Part shown: one piece after another, positions 1 to 9,966 of the stretch
How positions within the stretch are numbered: the stretch's first letter is position 1
Layout of the letters: each line of letters starts with the position of its first letter
Source of the DNA: JACCXG01 sp963785755
Lineage (GTDB): Bacteria > Acidobacteriota > Vicinamibacteria > Vicinamibacterales > 2-12-FULL-66-21
Direction of reading: 5' to 3'
Length of the DNA: 64,000 nt
Assembly: GCA_963785755.1 (NCBI GenBank)
Contig: CAWAXG010000040.1
Span: 1 to 64,000 of the forward strand
Made by a program: the position numbers and the translations under genes
Notes under the pieces: model-generated
What the model saw: the letters and a program-made list of their open reading frames with translations, nothing else
What the model was told of the DNA's origin: nothing
Databases searched by the model: none

Positions 1-821
1 GGCACCTGACGCCTGGTCGCCGTGACGAGCGACCCGTCATCGAGCTTCACCGTCGAGGGCATGATCACGAAGCCCTCGGGCGGCTCGGGTCCGATCCACG
101 AGACAAACGAGAAGCTGCGGCCGCCGTCGGAGGTGCGCACGACGAACGGCCGGCCTTCGCGTCCGTTCGACTTGGCGGCCGTCATGAACGCCAGCGCGGC
201 CTGTTTGCCGGTGACCAGGTAGTCGGTGCGAGCCGCGATGCCGGGAAGGTCGAGACGCGGAAACGTCCATGGCCCCTGCCACGTGTGTCCGCGATCCTTC
301 GACGTGAAGAACCAGGACGGCCCCTTGTTGATGTCGCCCATGCGGAACGTCATCAGGAAGTCGGGGCTCGTGAGATCGTCCGCGCCGGGGAACGGACGTT
401 CGGGACGGCCGCCCTCTTCGGTCGGAACACCCGCCATCTCTGTCCGCGGCGGTGGAATCAGCCCTGAGTTGCGCTCCACCTTCCACGTCGCGCCGCCATC
501 CAGGCTGCGCGCCAGCAGGTGCTGCTCCGGACGCGTGCGGTCGATCGGATGGCGCGCCGGTCCGCCCGGTTCGATCGCGTCGGCCTTCATGTGGCCCGCG
601 GAGAAGCCCACGAGGATCTCGTTGCCCCACGACCAGATGCCGTGGTTGGCCGGCCAGCCGCCGTAGCGGCCCGGCTCGCGCCACACCACGACGTGGGTGG
701 GGTCGGCGGGGAGGGGAGCCGCGGCCGGATCGGCGAGTGACAGGCCAAGCGCGGCGCCGATGGCCAGCGCCGAGGTCGCGCACACGAGCGGCAAAGGTTG
801 GTTCAACGTGTCAGCTCCCAC
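1..821 (-). CDS. Sialidase/BNR-repeat-like secreted protein (partial, runs off left edge)
   Basis: The minus-strand frame opens with a hydrophobic leader (CATSALAIGAALGLSLA) and continues into a sialidase-like beta-propeller. Two Asp-box-type motifs are visible (SLDGGATWKVE and SKDRGHTWQGP), then a third, SDGGRSFSF. Proteins of this type are usually exported exo-glycosidases or propeller lectins; the substrate cannot be told. The start is either GTG at 821 or TTG at 806. The gene follows the DapA-family gene by about 20 bases and is probably its operon partner. The C-terminus is outside the window. Another frame is also open here, but its arginine-rich product is not protein-like. Confidence 0.7.
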   Translation of the reverse strand, partial: MGADTLNQPLPLVCATSALAIGAALGLSLADPAAAPLPADPTHVVVWREPGRYGGWPANHGIWSWGNEILVGFSAGHMKADAIEPGGPARHPIDRTRPEQHLLARSLDGGATWKVERNSGLIPPPRTEMAGVPTEEGGRPERPFPGADDLTSPDFLMTFRMGDINKGPSWFFTSKDRGHTWQGPWTFPRLDLPGIAARTDYLVTGKQAALAFMTAAKSNGREGRPFVVRTSDGGRSFSFVSWIGPEPPEGFVIMPSTVKLDDGSLVTATRRQV

Positions 822-840
822 ACGCGGTGTGTGTTGAGGC

Positions 841-1764
841 TCAGGACGAGATCGTTCGCACCGGCAGCAGATTCGGGATCTCCACCGCCGCGAGCCAGCC
901 AGGCAACCAGGCTTCGATGCGCGCGATCTGCGCCGCGCGCTCGGGCGAAATGGGCAGCGGCAGCGGACCGGCGTCGAGGCCGCGGACGCGCAGCGCCACA
1001 CGCACGCCCCATGGCGTCGGCAGCGGCGCCAGGTGCGTGATGAGCTCGTCGATCAGGCCCTGGCACGCTCGCGCCAGCTCCATCTGCCCGCTGCGGGCGG
1101 CGCCGTGCAGCGCGACCAGCAGCTCGGGACAGAACGCGGCGATGCCGGAAATCGCGCCGTCCCAGCCGGCTTCCGCGGACGCGAGACCGTTGCGGTCGTC
1201 GCCGATGAGGAGGCTCCAATCGCGATTGCCGCGCGCCTCGGCGAAGCGGAGAAGGTTCTCGACGCGGCCGCTGCTGTCCTTGATCCCGATCACGTTCGGC
1301 TCGGACCGCATCAGCGAGATCGACGTGTCAGCGTCGAGGCCGGTCGTGAAAGCTGGAAGGTCGTACAGCAGGCATGGCCCCGCGAGGGTGTCGGCCACGT
1401 GCGCGACGTAGGCGGCGAGATCCACCTGCTGATACGGGAAGAACCACGGCATGGGCAGCAGCACCGCCTGGCAACCGTGATCGAACGCGGCCGTCCCGAG
1501 CTCGATCGTCCGCTCGAGCGAGCTGCCGCCGATGGCAGCGACGAGCGGCGTGCCGCGCGGCACACGCCGCGCGACACGACGGAGGATCTCCAGCCGCTCG
1601 GCCGTCTCGAAGCGGGGATACTCCGAGGTTGCACCCCCCAGGCACACCCCTGAAGCACCCCGTTCGAGCAGGAAGTCGCAGAGCCGATCGAGCATGTTGC
1701 CGTCGACGGCGCCGCTCGAGGTCACAGGCGTGGCCAGCGCCGGAAAGAGGCCCGAGATACGCAT
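841..1764 (-). CDS. DapA/NanA-family aldolase-lyase
   Basis: This 307-residue protein has the length and layout of the dihydrodipicolinate synthase / N-acetylneuraminate lyase superfamily, (beta/alpha)8 barrels that use a Schiff-base lysine. The catalytic Tyr134 lies in LLYDLPAF and the Schiff-base Lys162 in IGIKDSSG; LGGATSEYP stands where the family has its GTTGE loop. The substrate is a 2-keto acid but cannot be fixed from sequence. A sialic-acid or 2-keto-3-deoxy-sugar acid lyase would fit the sialidase-like gene downstream and the TonB receptor 27 bases upstream. True DapA is less likely in this sugar context. Confidence 0.85.
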   Translation of the reverse strand: MRISGLFPALATPVTSSGAVDGNMLDRLCDFLLERGASGVCLGGATSEYPRFETAERLEILRRVARRVPRGTPLVAAIGGSSLERTIELGTAAFDHGCQAVLLPMPWFFPYQQVDLAAYVAHVADTLAGPCLLYDLPAFTTGLDADTSISLMRSEPNVIGIKDSSGRVENLLRFAEARGNRDWSLLIGDDRNGLASAEAGWDGAISGIAAFCPELLVALHGAARSGQMELARACQGLIDELITHLAPLPTPWGVRVALRVRGLDAGPLPLPISPERAAQIARIEAWLPGWLAAVEIPNLLPVRTISS

Positions 1765-1791
1765 CGTTTTTTTCGCTGCCCCGATCGGACG

Positions 1792-4700
1792 CTAGAACAT
1801 CAGCCGCAGCGCCAGCTGCAGGATGCGCGGGCTGTCGGCGCTCAGAATGCGGCTGAAGTTGCCGTTGTTCTGCGCGCTCACCGGCAGACCAAAGTTGACG
1901 TTGTTCAGCAAGTTGAACGCCTCCAGGCGGAACTGCGTCCTCACTGTGTCCGTGATCGGGAACGTCTTCTGAAGCCCCAGGTCCACTGTCGCGAAGCGCG
2001 GACCGCGCATGGCGTTGCGCCCGACGTTGCCGAACGTGCCGAGCGTGTTGGCGGTGAAGGCTGCCGGGTCGAACCACGCCTGCACCTGCTCGCCGTGGCC
2101 GCGGTCGCCGGAAAGGTCCGGATCGCCGACTTGATCCACACGCTGGCCGCCGGTCCCTGTCCGCGCGTTGTCCACGCCGCTGGTGACCGTGAACGGCTGC
2201 CCGCTCTGCCAGGTCCAGATGCCCGAGACTGCCCACCCGCCGAGGATTGCGTCAAGCGCCCGGTTCGACGGCTTGCCGGGGATCTCCCAGAGCCACGACG
2301 TGACGAGCCGATGGCGGCGGTCGAAGTTGGCCGGGCCCCAGTCGAACTCGAGATCGACCGGGTTGGTCTGCGTGACGCCGGTCATCTTGTTGTCCGACGA
2401 GTGGTCCATGCTCTTCGAGAGCGTGTAGTTCGCCAGGAGCGTGAAGCCCTTGGCGAAGCGCTTGTCCACCGACAGCTGCAGCGCATGATACGTGGACCTG
2501 CCGGTCGGCTCGATCATCGTGATCGCGCCGAAGTTCGGGAAGAGCGCACGGCGCTGGTTGGTCGTGGCCGTCGTCGCGCCGGTGGCGTAGATGGCCGGAT
2601 TCACCTCGCGGCCGACCGGCAGGTCGCTGCCGCGCGATCCCGCGTAGGCGGCGCGCACCATCCAGGTCGGCACGACCTCCCGCTCGACCGTCAGGTGCCA
2701 CGTCTGCATCGTCCCGTTCTCGAAATCCTCCGAGAAGCTGAACATCTGGTGCGGCAGCACGAACGCAACGTCGCTCGGCACGCTGAAGGGATCGGCCGGG
2801 AACGGGTTGGTGCGGCCCGCGTAGGTCGTCGTCAGGGAGTTGTTCGCGTCGCCGGGGAACGTGATGACGGTGCCGAACGGGCCCTGGTTGGCCGCCGAGT
2901 TGGTCGCGATGGTGTTCGGCCGATCGAAGAACACGCCGTAGCCGGCCCGGACGCTCGTGCGGCCGTCGCCGAAGGGATCGTAGGCAAGCCCGAGGCGCGG
3001 GCCGATGTTCATCCAGTCGGCGTCGTAACCGCCCTCCGGACACCGGTCGTCGCCGGGATACGCGGCGCCAATCGGCGCGTTGGTGTAGACCTGCGACTCG
3101 ACGCCAGGACGGTAGCACGCCGTGCGGTTGGTCTCGTCCTTGTACGCCGTGAACGGATCCCACCGCACGCCGACGTTCGCCGTCAGCCTCGAGTTGACTC
3201 GGTAGTTGTCCTGCACGAAGAGCGCGATCGAGTGCATCCGCGTGTTCTTGTACTCGCCGATGCCCTGCTCGAACGACGAGAACTTGCCGAGCATGAAGTC
3301 CGCCAGCCCGTCGCCGGAGAAGGGCGCCGACCCGTTGAACGTGTAGCGTCCGTTGGCGCGGAAGTTGTTCACGATGTCGCCCTGCCCGTAGGCGTAGTCG
3401 GCGCCAAAGGCGAGGTCGTGCTTGCCGAGCGACCAGCGCGTGGTGTTGACGACCTGGAATTCGTTGCGCAGGAACGTGTTCGTGTCGCCCGTATTGATGC
3501 CGAAGTAGCCGCTGACGTTGAAGAACCACTGCGGCGCGTCGTCGTTGTAGACGTCGGTGATGCCGAGCGACGCGTAGTCGGGCGGCAGGATGTGGAAGTT
3601 GTAGTTGTTGGTGCGGTTGAACGTCACGACCAGGTTGTTCACGACGCGCGGCGAGATCACGTAGCTGTCGTTCACCGACGCGATCGTGTTCTGCCAGGTG
3701 CGGCCGAAGGCGCTGTTGATGGCGTTGCCGTCCTCGAGCACCGGCGGCGTGGACGCGCGCGACACCCAGATGCGCCCGTAGAGGCTGTGATTGCCTGAGA
3801 ACCGGTGGTCCAGCCGGGCGAGATACTGGTTGTCCGCCGACTCGACCGCCTGGCGATACTTCAGCGTCAGCGGCGAGTCGCCCGCTCCCGGGTTGGGCAG
3901 CGGGATCCAGTCGGCCACAATCTCCCTGGCCGCCGGGTTGAAGAGCGCTACCGGAATCTGGTTGCCCGGAAACGGCTCGCCCGTGAACGGATTCCGCAGC
4001 TGCCGCGTGATCGCCGAGAAGTCGCCGCTGCGCATCGCCGCCGTCGGGACGAGCGTGCTGCGATCCTGCGGGGCGCTCTTCTGGTCGGTACCCTGATACG
4101 AGCCGAAGAAGAACGTCCGAGCCTTCACGATGGGCCCGCCGATGGTCCCGCCGTACTGATACCGCTCGAGCCCGTCGCTCTGCCCAGGCGTGAAGAAGTT
4201 CGACGCGTTCATGTTGTGATGCCGCATGTAGCCGAAGCCCACGCCCTGGAACTTGTTGCTCCCCGACCGCGTCACGGCGTTGACGATCGCGCCGGCGTTG
4301 CGCCCGTATTCGGCGTTGAAGCTGTTGGTCTGGACGCTGAACTCCTGGAGCGCGTCCGGATTCGGCATCGGGTTGGGCGCGTTGCTGTAGTGGTCGTTGT
4401 TCGACCCGCCGTCGAGCACGTAGTTGGTGGTGTTGGCGCGCGCGCCGCCCGAGGACACCGGCTGCACGCCCGGATAGGTCGCGCCAGAGGTGAGGCTGGT
4501 CGTCGTGTCCGGCAGCACGCCGGCGACGAGCGTCATCAGCTGCGTGGGGTTCCTGCCATTCAGCGGGAGGTTCTCGATGCGCTGCTGATCGACCACCGTC
4601 CGCAGTGTGCTGCTGTTGGTGTCCACCGTGCGCGCCGAGCCGCTGACGGTCACCGTCTCGGTGACGGCGCCCACCCTGAGACCCACGTCGAGGCGGACCT

Positions 4701-5010
4701 CGTCGTTGACCCGCACGACGACGCCGGGCGACTGGAACGTCTGGAAGCCGGTGAGCTCCGCCGACACGGTGTAGCGGCCGACCGCCAGCCCGCGCAGCGA
4801 GTAGAGTCCCTCAGCGTCGCTGACGGTGTCGGCCTCGGCATTGGTACCTTCGTGACGCGCGCGGATGGTGGCGCCCGGCACGACGCGGCCGTCGGCGTCG
4901 CGCACGACGCCGGTGATGGCGCCCGTCGTGGTCTGCGCCGAGAGCGACGATGGAACGGCCATCAGGGCCGCGAGAACAGCCGCCAGAATCACTGGCCTCT
5001 GCAGGAACAT
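1792..5010 (-). CDS. TonB-dependent receptor with carboxypeptidase-regulatory N-domain
   Basis: This is a large outer-membrane receptor of about 1,070 residues. It starts MFLQRPVILAAVLAALMAVP with a signal peptide ending near SLSAQ, followed by a carboxypeptidase-regulatory domain (GAITGVVRDADGRVVPGATI), a plug region and a long beta-barrel ending in aromatic LALRLMF. Such OAR-like receptors import large sugars or oligosaccharides by way of TonB. I chose ATG 5010 because GGAGGG sits directly upstream and the signal peptide starts there; the frame stays open to 5163, but the extra residues lack protein character. It heads the operon with the lyase and the sialidase-like gene and is divergent from the isomerase. 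The intergenic region carries a LacI-type palindrome. Confidence 0.9.
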   Translation of the reverse strand: MFLQRPVILAAVLAALMAVPSSLSAQTTTGAITGVVRDADGRVVPGATIRARHEGTNAEADTVSDAEGLYSLRGLAVGRYTVSAELTGFQTFQSPGVVVRVNDEVRLDVGLRVGAVTETVTVSGSARTVDTNSSTLRTVVDQQRIENLPLNGRNPTQLMTLVAGVLPDTTTSLTSGATYPGVQPVSSGGARANTTNYVLDGGSNNDHYSNAPNPMPNPDALQEFSVQTNSFNAEYGRNAGAIVNAVTRSGSNKFQGVGFGYMRHHNMNASNFFTPGQSDGLERYQYGGTIGGPIVKARTFFFGSYQGTDQKSAPQDRSTLVPTAAMRSGDFSAITRQLRNPFTGEPFPGNQIPVALFNPAAREIVADWIPLPNPGAGDSPLTLKYRQAVESADNQYLARLDHRFSGNHSLYGRIWVSRASTPPVLEDGNAINSAFGRTWQNTIASVNDSYVISPRVVNNLVVTFNRTNNYNFHILPPDYASLGITDVYNDDAPQWFFNVSGYFGINTGDTNTFLRNEFQVVNTTRWSLGKHDLAFGADYAYGQGDIVNNFRANGRYTFNGSAPFSGDGLADFMLGKFSSFEQGIGEYKNTRMHSIALFVQDNYRVNSRLTANVGVRWDPFTAYKDETNRTACYRPGVESQVYTNAPIGAAYPGDDRCPEGGYDADWMNIGPRLGLAYDPFGDGRTSVRAGYGVFFDRPNTIATNSAANQGPFGTVITFPGDANNSLTTTYAGRTNPFPADPFSVPSDVAFVLPHQMFSFSEDFENGTMQTWHLTVEREVVPTWMVRAAYAGSRGSDLPVGREVNPAIYATGATTATTNQRRALFPNFGAITMIEPTGRSTYHALQLSVDKRFAKGFTLLANYTLSKSMDHSSDNKMTGVTQTNPVDLEFDWGPANFDRRHRLVTSWLWEIPGKPSNRALDAILGGWAVSGIWTWQSGQPFTVTSGVDNARTGTGGQRVDQVGDPDLSGDRGHGEQVQAWFDPAAFTANTLGTFGNVGRNAMRGPRFATVDLGLQKTFPITDTVRTQFRLEAFNLLNNVNFGLPVSAQNNGNFSRILSADSPRILQLALRLMF

Positions 5011-5026
5011 GGAACCCTCCAAAACT

Positions 5027-5058
5027 CTTCCGAACTGACGAGCTTCCGAACTGACGAG
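5027..5058. repeat. Perfect 16-bp tandem duplication in the receptor leader
   Basis: CTTCCGAACTGACGAG occurs twice, head to tail and without mismatch, immediately upstream of the TonB receptor's ribosome binding site. It would lie in the mRNA 5' leader. It could be a slippage duplication or a doubled protein or RNA-binding site. Confidence 0.85.
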
Positions 5059-5118
5059 CCTGAAATCGAAAGTAGACACCGGTTCTATCAACAAGTGGCG
5101 AGGCATGTCAACAGAAAC

Positions 5119-5130
5119 GAAACGCGTTTC
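5119..5130. promoter_or_regulatory. LacI-family-type operator GAAACGCGTTTC
   Basis: A perfect 12-bp palindrome with a central CG step lies in the divergent region between the receptor start (5010) and the isomerase start (5220). LacI/GalR regulators typically bind palindromes of the form GAAACG-CGTTTC. By inference it controls one or both divergent sugar operons. No LacI gene is inside the window. Confidence 0.55.
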
Positions 5131-5219
5131 AAATTCAGCCTTGAAAATACCGGCAGCGAACATTAACGTTTCCTGCTACCTCTCGGAATGGCGCTGTCGT
5201 GGTCGGACAAGGAGCGGAC

Positions 5220-6668
5220 GTGCTGAAGCACCTGGAACGTAGGCGGATCAAGGTGGGGCTGCTGGATTTTGGCGACGGGCGCGCGTTCCTTCAGGCGCCG
5301 CTGGCTCCGGTGAACGAGCAGTTTCGCCTGGCGCTCGCCGGCCGGCTCGAGGCCGATGGCTTCGAAGTCGTGCACGGCGACGAGGTGATCTGGCGCAATG
5401 ACATCGCGGTGCGCAACGGCCGGCGTCTCGCGGCCGAAGGTGTGGACGCCGTCATCTTCAATTTTTCCGTCTGGGCGTGGCCGCAGTACGCGAGGGTCGC
5501 GGCGCAGTTCTGCCCCCAGCCGATCGCGATGTTCTCCAACGTCAACCCGCAGTACCCGGGGCTGGTTGGCATGCTGGCCAACTCCGGCTCCCTCGATCAG
5601 GCGGGCATCCGCTTCACGAAGTGTTTCGGCGACGTCGCCGACGACCGCGTCTACGGCGCCCTGCGATCGCAGGTCCGCGCCGTGGCGGTGGTGCAGCGCC
5701 TTCGCGGGCTCACCTACTGCCTCATTGGCGGCCGGTCGCTCGGCATCGACACGACGGTGATCGACCCGGCGCAGTGGATGGCGGAGTTCGGCATCGACGT
5801 GGACCACGTCGACCAGATGGAGCTCGTCCGCCGCGCCGAGGCGATGATCGCCAGCGACCCGCGCCTCGACGAGACGCTCGCGTACCTGGAGCGGACGATC
5901 GGGCGCATTCACTGGACCGCGCCCGACGCGACATTCCGCTTGACGCGCGATCTGCTGCGGCGCCAGGTCGCGCTGTACTACGCGGCCATCGACCTCATCG
6001 CGGAGTTCGGCTACGACTTCTGCGGGATCAAGGGCCAGCGCGAGTTGACCGAGCACTACGCGACCGCCGATGTCGCCGAGGCGTTCCTGAACGACCCGTA
6101 TGGGCCCGACGGCGTCCGCAAGCCGCCCATCGTCTGCGCGACCGAGGCCGACAGCGACGCAGCCCTGACGATGCAGGTGTTCAAGGAGCTGACGGGTACG
6201 CCGGCACTCTTCGCCGACGTGCGGCACTACCACGCCGATCTCGGCGTCTGGGATCTCTGCAACAGCGGCGAGCATGCCACGTACTTCGCGGGGCGCAGCG
6301 ACGACCCGGCCGTGAACCTCCCTCGCGTGGAGTTCCGCCCCCAGGGGTTCTACTTCCCGGCCGGCGGCGCCGCGGTGTACCACATCGCCGCGCCGGGCCC
6401 GGTGACGCTGGCGCGTCTGACGCGGCACAACCGGCGCTATCGGATGACGATCGTGGCCGGCGAATTCGTGGACTTCGGCGCGCGCAATCACGAGATCGCG
6501 GCCCTGTCGCAGGATAATTGGCCGCACGCTTTCGCGCGGCTCGGTTGCCCGGTCGAGCGGTTCATCGACCAGTTCCACTGCAATCACATCCACGGCGCTT
6601 ACGGCGACTGGACGCGCGAGCTCGAGCTCGTGTGCAGCAATCTGGGGATCGAAGCCATCAGGCTGTAA
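5220..6668 (+). CDS. L-fucose/L-arabinose isomerase family protein
   Basis: This is a sugar isomerase of about 483 residues in the FucI/AraA-like superfamily, which interconverts aldoses and ketoses with a divalent metal. The probable metal ligands are the Glu in CATEADSDAALTMQ, the Asp in FADVRHYH and the His in FHCNHIHGAYGD, matching the Glu-Asp-His set of fucose isomerase. I chose GTG 5220 because AAGGAG lies at 5209-5214; an in-frame GTG at 5199 has no such site. An L-ribulokinase-like gene follows 22 bases later, so an L-arabinose-type substrate is plausible, but L-fucose cannot be excluded. Confidence 0.85.
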   Translation: MLKHLERRRIKVGLLDFGDGRAFLQAPLAPVNEQFRLALAGRLEADGFEVVHGDEVIWRNDIAVRNGRRLAAEGVDAVIFNFSVWAWPQYARVAAQFCPQPIAMFSNVNPQYPGLVGMLANSGSLDQAGIRFTKCFGDVADDRVYGALRSQVRAVAVVQRLRGLTYCLIGGRSLGIDTTVIDPAQWMAEFGIDVDHVDQMELVRRAEAMIASDPRLDETLAYLERTIGRIHWTAPDATFRLTRDLLRRQVALYYAAIDLIAEFGYDFCGIKGQRELTEHYATADVAEAFLNDPYGPDGVRKPPIVCATEADSDAALTMQVFKELTGTPALFADVRHYHADLGVWDLCNSGEHATYFAGRSDDPAVNLPRVEFRPQGFYFPAGGAAVYHIAAPGPVTLARLTRHNRRYRMTIVAGEFVDFGARNHEIAALSQDNWPHAFARLGCPVERFIDQFHCNHIHGAYGDWTRELELVCSNLGIEAIRL

Positions 6669-6690
6669 AACCCCCATTTCCTTCAGAACC

Positions 6691-8355
6691 ATGCCTTACT
6701 CCCTAGGTCTCGACTTCGGCACAGAATCCGTGCGGGCGGTCCTCGTCGACGCTCGCTCGGGCGCGACGATGGCGACCGCGGTCGACCGCTATGCCGACGG
6801 CGTCATCGAGCACGCGCTCCCTGGCACCGGCGTGACCCTCGGCGCTGACTGGGCGCTGCAGAATCCGGCCGACTGGCTCGAAGGGCTCGCGCGCACGGTC
6901 GCAGGCGTGCTGTCGGCCTCCGGTGTCGAGTCCGACGACGTGATCGGCCTCGGCGTGGATTTCACGTCGTGTACGGTGCTGCCGACCGACGCCGTTGGCA
7001 GTCCGCTCTGCCAGGTTGACGGGCTCGCGAATCAGCCACACGCGTGGCCGAAGCTCTGGAAGCATCACGCGGCGCAGCCTCAGGCAGATCGCGTCACCGA
7101 CCTGGCGGCGGCACGCGCGGAGCAGTGGCTGCCGCGGTATGGCGGACGCATCTCGTCGGAGTGGATGCTGCCCAAGGCACTCCAGATTCTGCAGGAGGCA
7201 CCCGAGATCTACCGGCGCGCGGCACACGTGCTCGAGGGCGGCGACTGGATCGTGTGGCAGCTCACCGGGACGCTGACGCGGAACGCGTGTGGCGCCGGCT
7301 ACAAGGGCCTGTGGCACCGGCGCGACGGCTATCCGTCGCGCGCCTATCTTGCCGCGCTGGATCCCCGCTTCGAGCGCTTCTACGAGGAGAAGGCCACCGG
7401 GATCGTCGCCGCGCCCGGCTCACTCGCGGGACGGCTGTCGCCGGCGTGGGCCGAGCGCCTCGGGCTCGGGGCCGACGTAGCGGTCGCGGTGCCGATCATC
7501 GACGCGCATGCCGCGGTGCTCGGCGGCGGCGTCGGCGAGGCGGGGCCGCTCTTCCTCATCATGGGCACCTCGACGTGCCATCTGCTGATGGCGAGCGGCG
7601 AATCGCTCGTGCCCGGCATTGCCGGCGTCGTCGAGGACGGCATCGTCCCCGGCCTGCACGGCTACGAGGCCGGCCAGGCAGCCGTGGGCGACATCCTCGC
7701 GTGGTACGTGCAGCATGCGGTACCCGCGAGTGTCCATGACGAGGCCCGTGCCGCGGGGTGCAGCGTGCACGACGTGCTGAGCGAAAAGGCCGCGCGTCTC
7801 GTGCCGGGCGAATCGGGTCTCGTCGCCCTCGACTGGTGGAACGGCAACCGCTGCACGCTGATGAACTCGGATCTGAGCGGCCTGCTCGTCGGCCTCACGC
7901 TCGGCACACGGCCGGAGCACATATATCGTGCGCTCATCGAGGCCACTGCGTTCGGCACCCGCGTCATCGTCGAGGCATTCGAGTCGGCAGGGCTTGCGGC
8001 AACACGCCTCGTTGCCGGCGGCGGACTGGCTGCCAACCCGCTCGTGATGCAGATCTACTCAGACGTGTGCGGCCGCGAGCTGGAAGTCGCCGGATCTCCG
8101 CAGGCGTCGGCGCTCGGCGCCGCGATGCTCGGCGCGGTGGCCGCCGGCCCGGATCGCGGCGGACATGCGTCGCTTGCCGAGGCCGTCGCGCGCATGGCGC
8201 CGCCGCCGTCGCGTGTGTATCGCCCCGACGCGCATCGCCGGAAGACGTACGACGAGCTGTATCGGTGCTACCGCGAGCTCTATGACGCGTTTGGCAGAAC
8301 CAGCGACGCGATGCAGCGATTGCGTGAGTTGCGGATGAAAGGCGTGAGGTCGTAG
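6691..8355 (+). CDS. araB: FGGY carbohydrate kinase, L-ribulokinase type
   Basis: The 554-residue length is close to AraB (about 566). The N-terminal ATPase motif GLDFGTESVRAVLVD, the middle segment EGGDWIVWQLTGTLTRNACG and the C-terminal GGGLAANPLVMQI are typical of ribulokinases in the FGGY family. The enzyme would phosphorylate L-ribulose to L-ribulose-5-phosphate, downstream of the isomerase gene that precedes it by 22 bases. No ribulose-5-phosphate epimerase is visible here, so the pathway must be completed elsewhere. A different ketose substrate remains possible. Confidence 0.85.
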   Translation: MPYSLGLDFGTESVRAVLVDARSGATMATAVDRYADGVIEHALPGTGVTLGADWALQNPADWLEGLARTVAGVLSASGVESDDVIGLGVDFTSCTVLPTDAVGSPLCQVDGLANQPHAWPKLWKHHAAQPQADRVTDLAAARAEQWLPRYGGRISSEWMLPKALQILQEAPEIYRRAAHVLEGGDWIVWQLTGTLTRNACGAGYKGLWHRRDGYPSRAYLAALDPRFERFYEEKATGIVAAPGSLAGRLSPAWAERLGLGADVAVAVPIIDAHAAVLGGGVGEAGPLFLIMGTSTCHLLMASGESLVPGIAGVVEDGIVPGLHGYEAGQAAVGDILAWYVQHAVPASVHDEARAAGCSVHDVLSEKAARLVPGESGLVALDWWNGNRCTLMNSDLSGLLVGLTLGTRPEHIYRALIEATAFGTRVIVEAFESAGLAATRLVAGGGLAANPLVMQIYSDVCGRELEVAGSPQASALGAAMLGAVAAGPDRGGHASLAEAVARMAPPPSRVYRPDAHRRKTYDELYRCYRELYDAFGRTSDAMQRLRELRMKGVRS

Positions 8356-8452
8356 CGCGACCCTTCGCGGCTGGCAGGTCGACGCATCGCCCTGGCGTAG
8401 GTCCCGACAATCCAGTGTTCGTTGAGATACACGTTCTGAGGCTGGAACGCTA

Positions 8453-9964
<1,512 letters not shown>

Positions 9965-9966
9965 TC

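Noticed and set aside
2095..3798. Long plus-strand open frame across the TonB receptor
   Set aside because: Its translation is rich in Arg, Val and His with no domain pattern; it is the antisense shadow of the receptor in GC-rich DNA.
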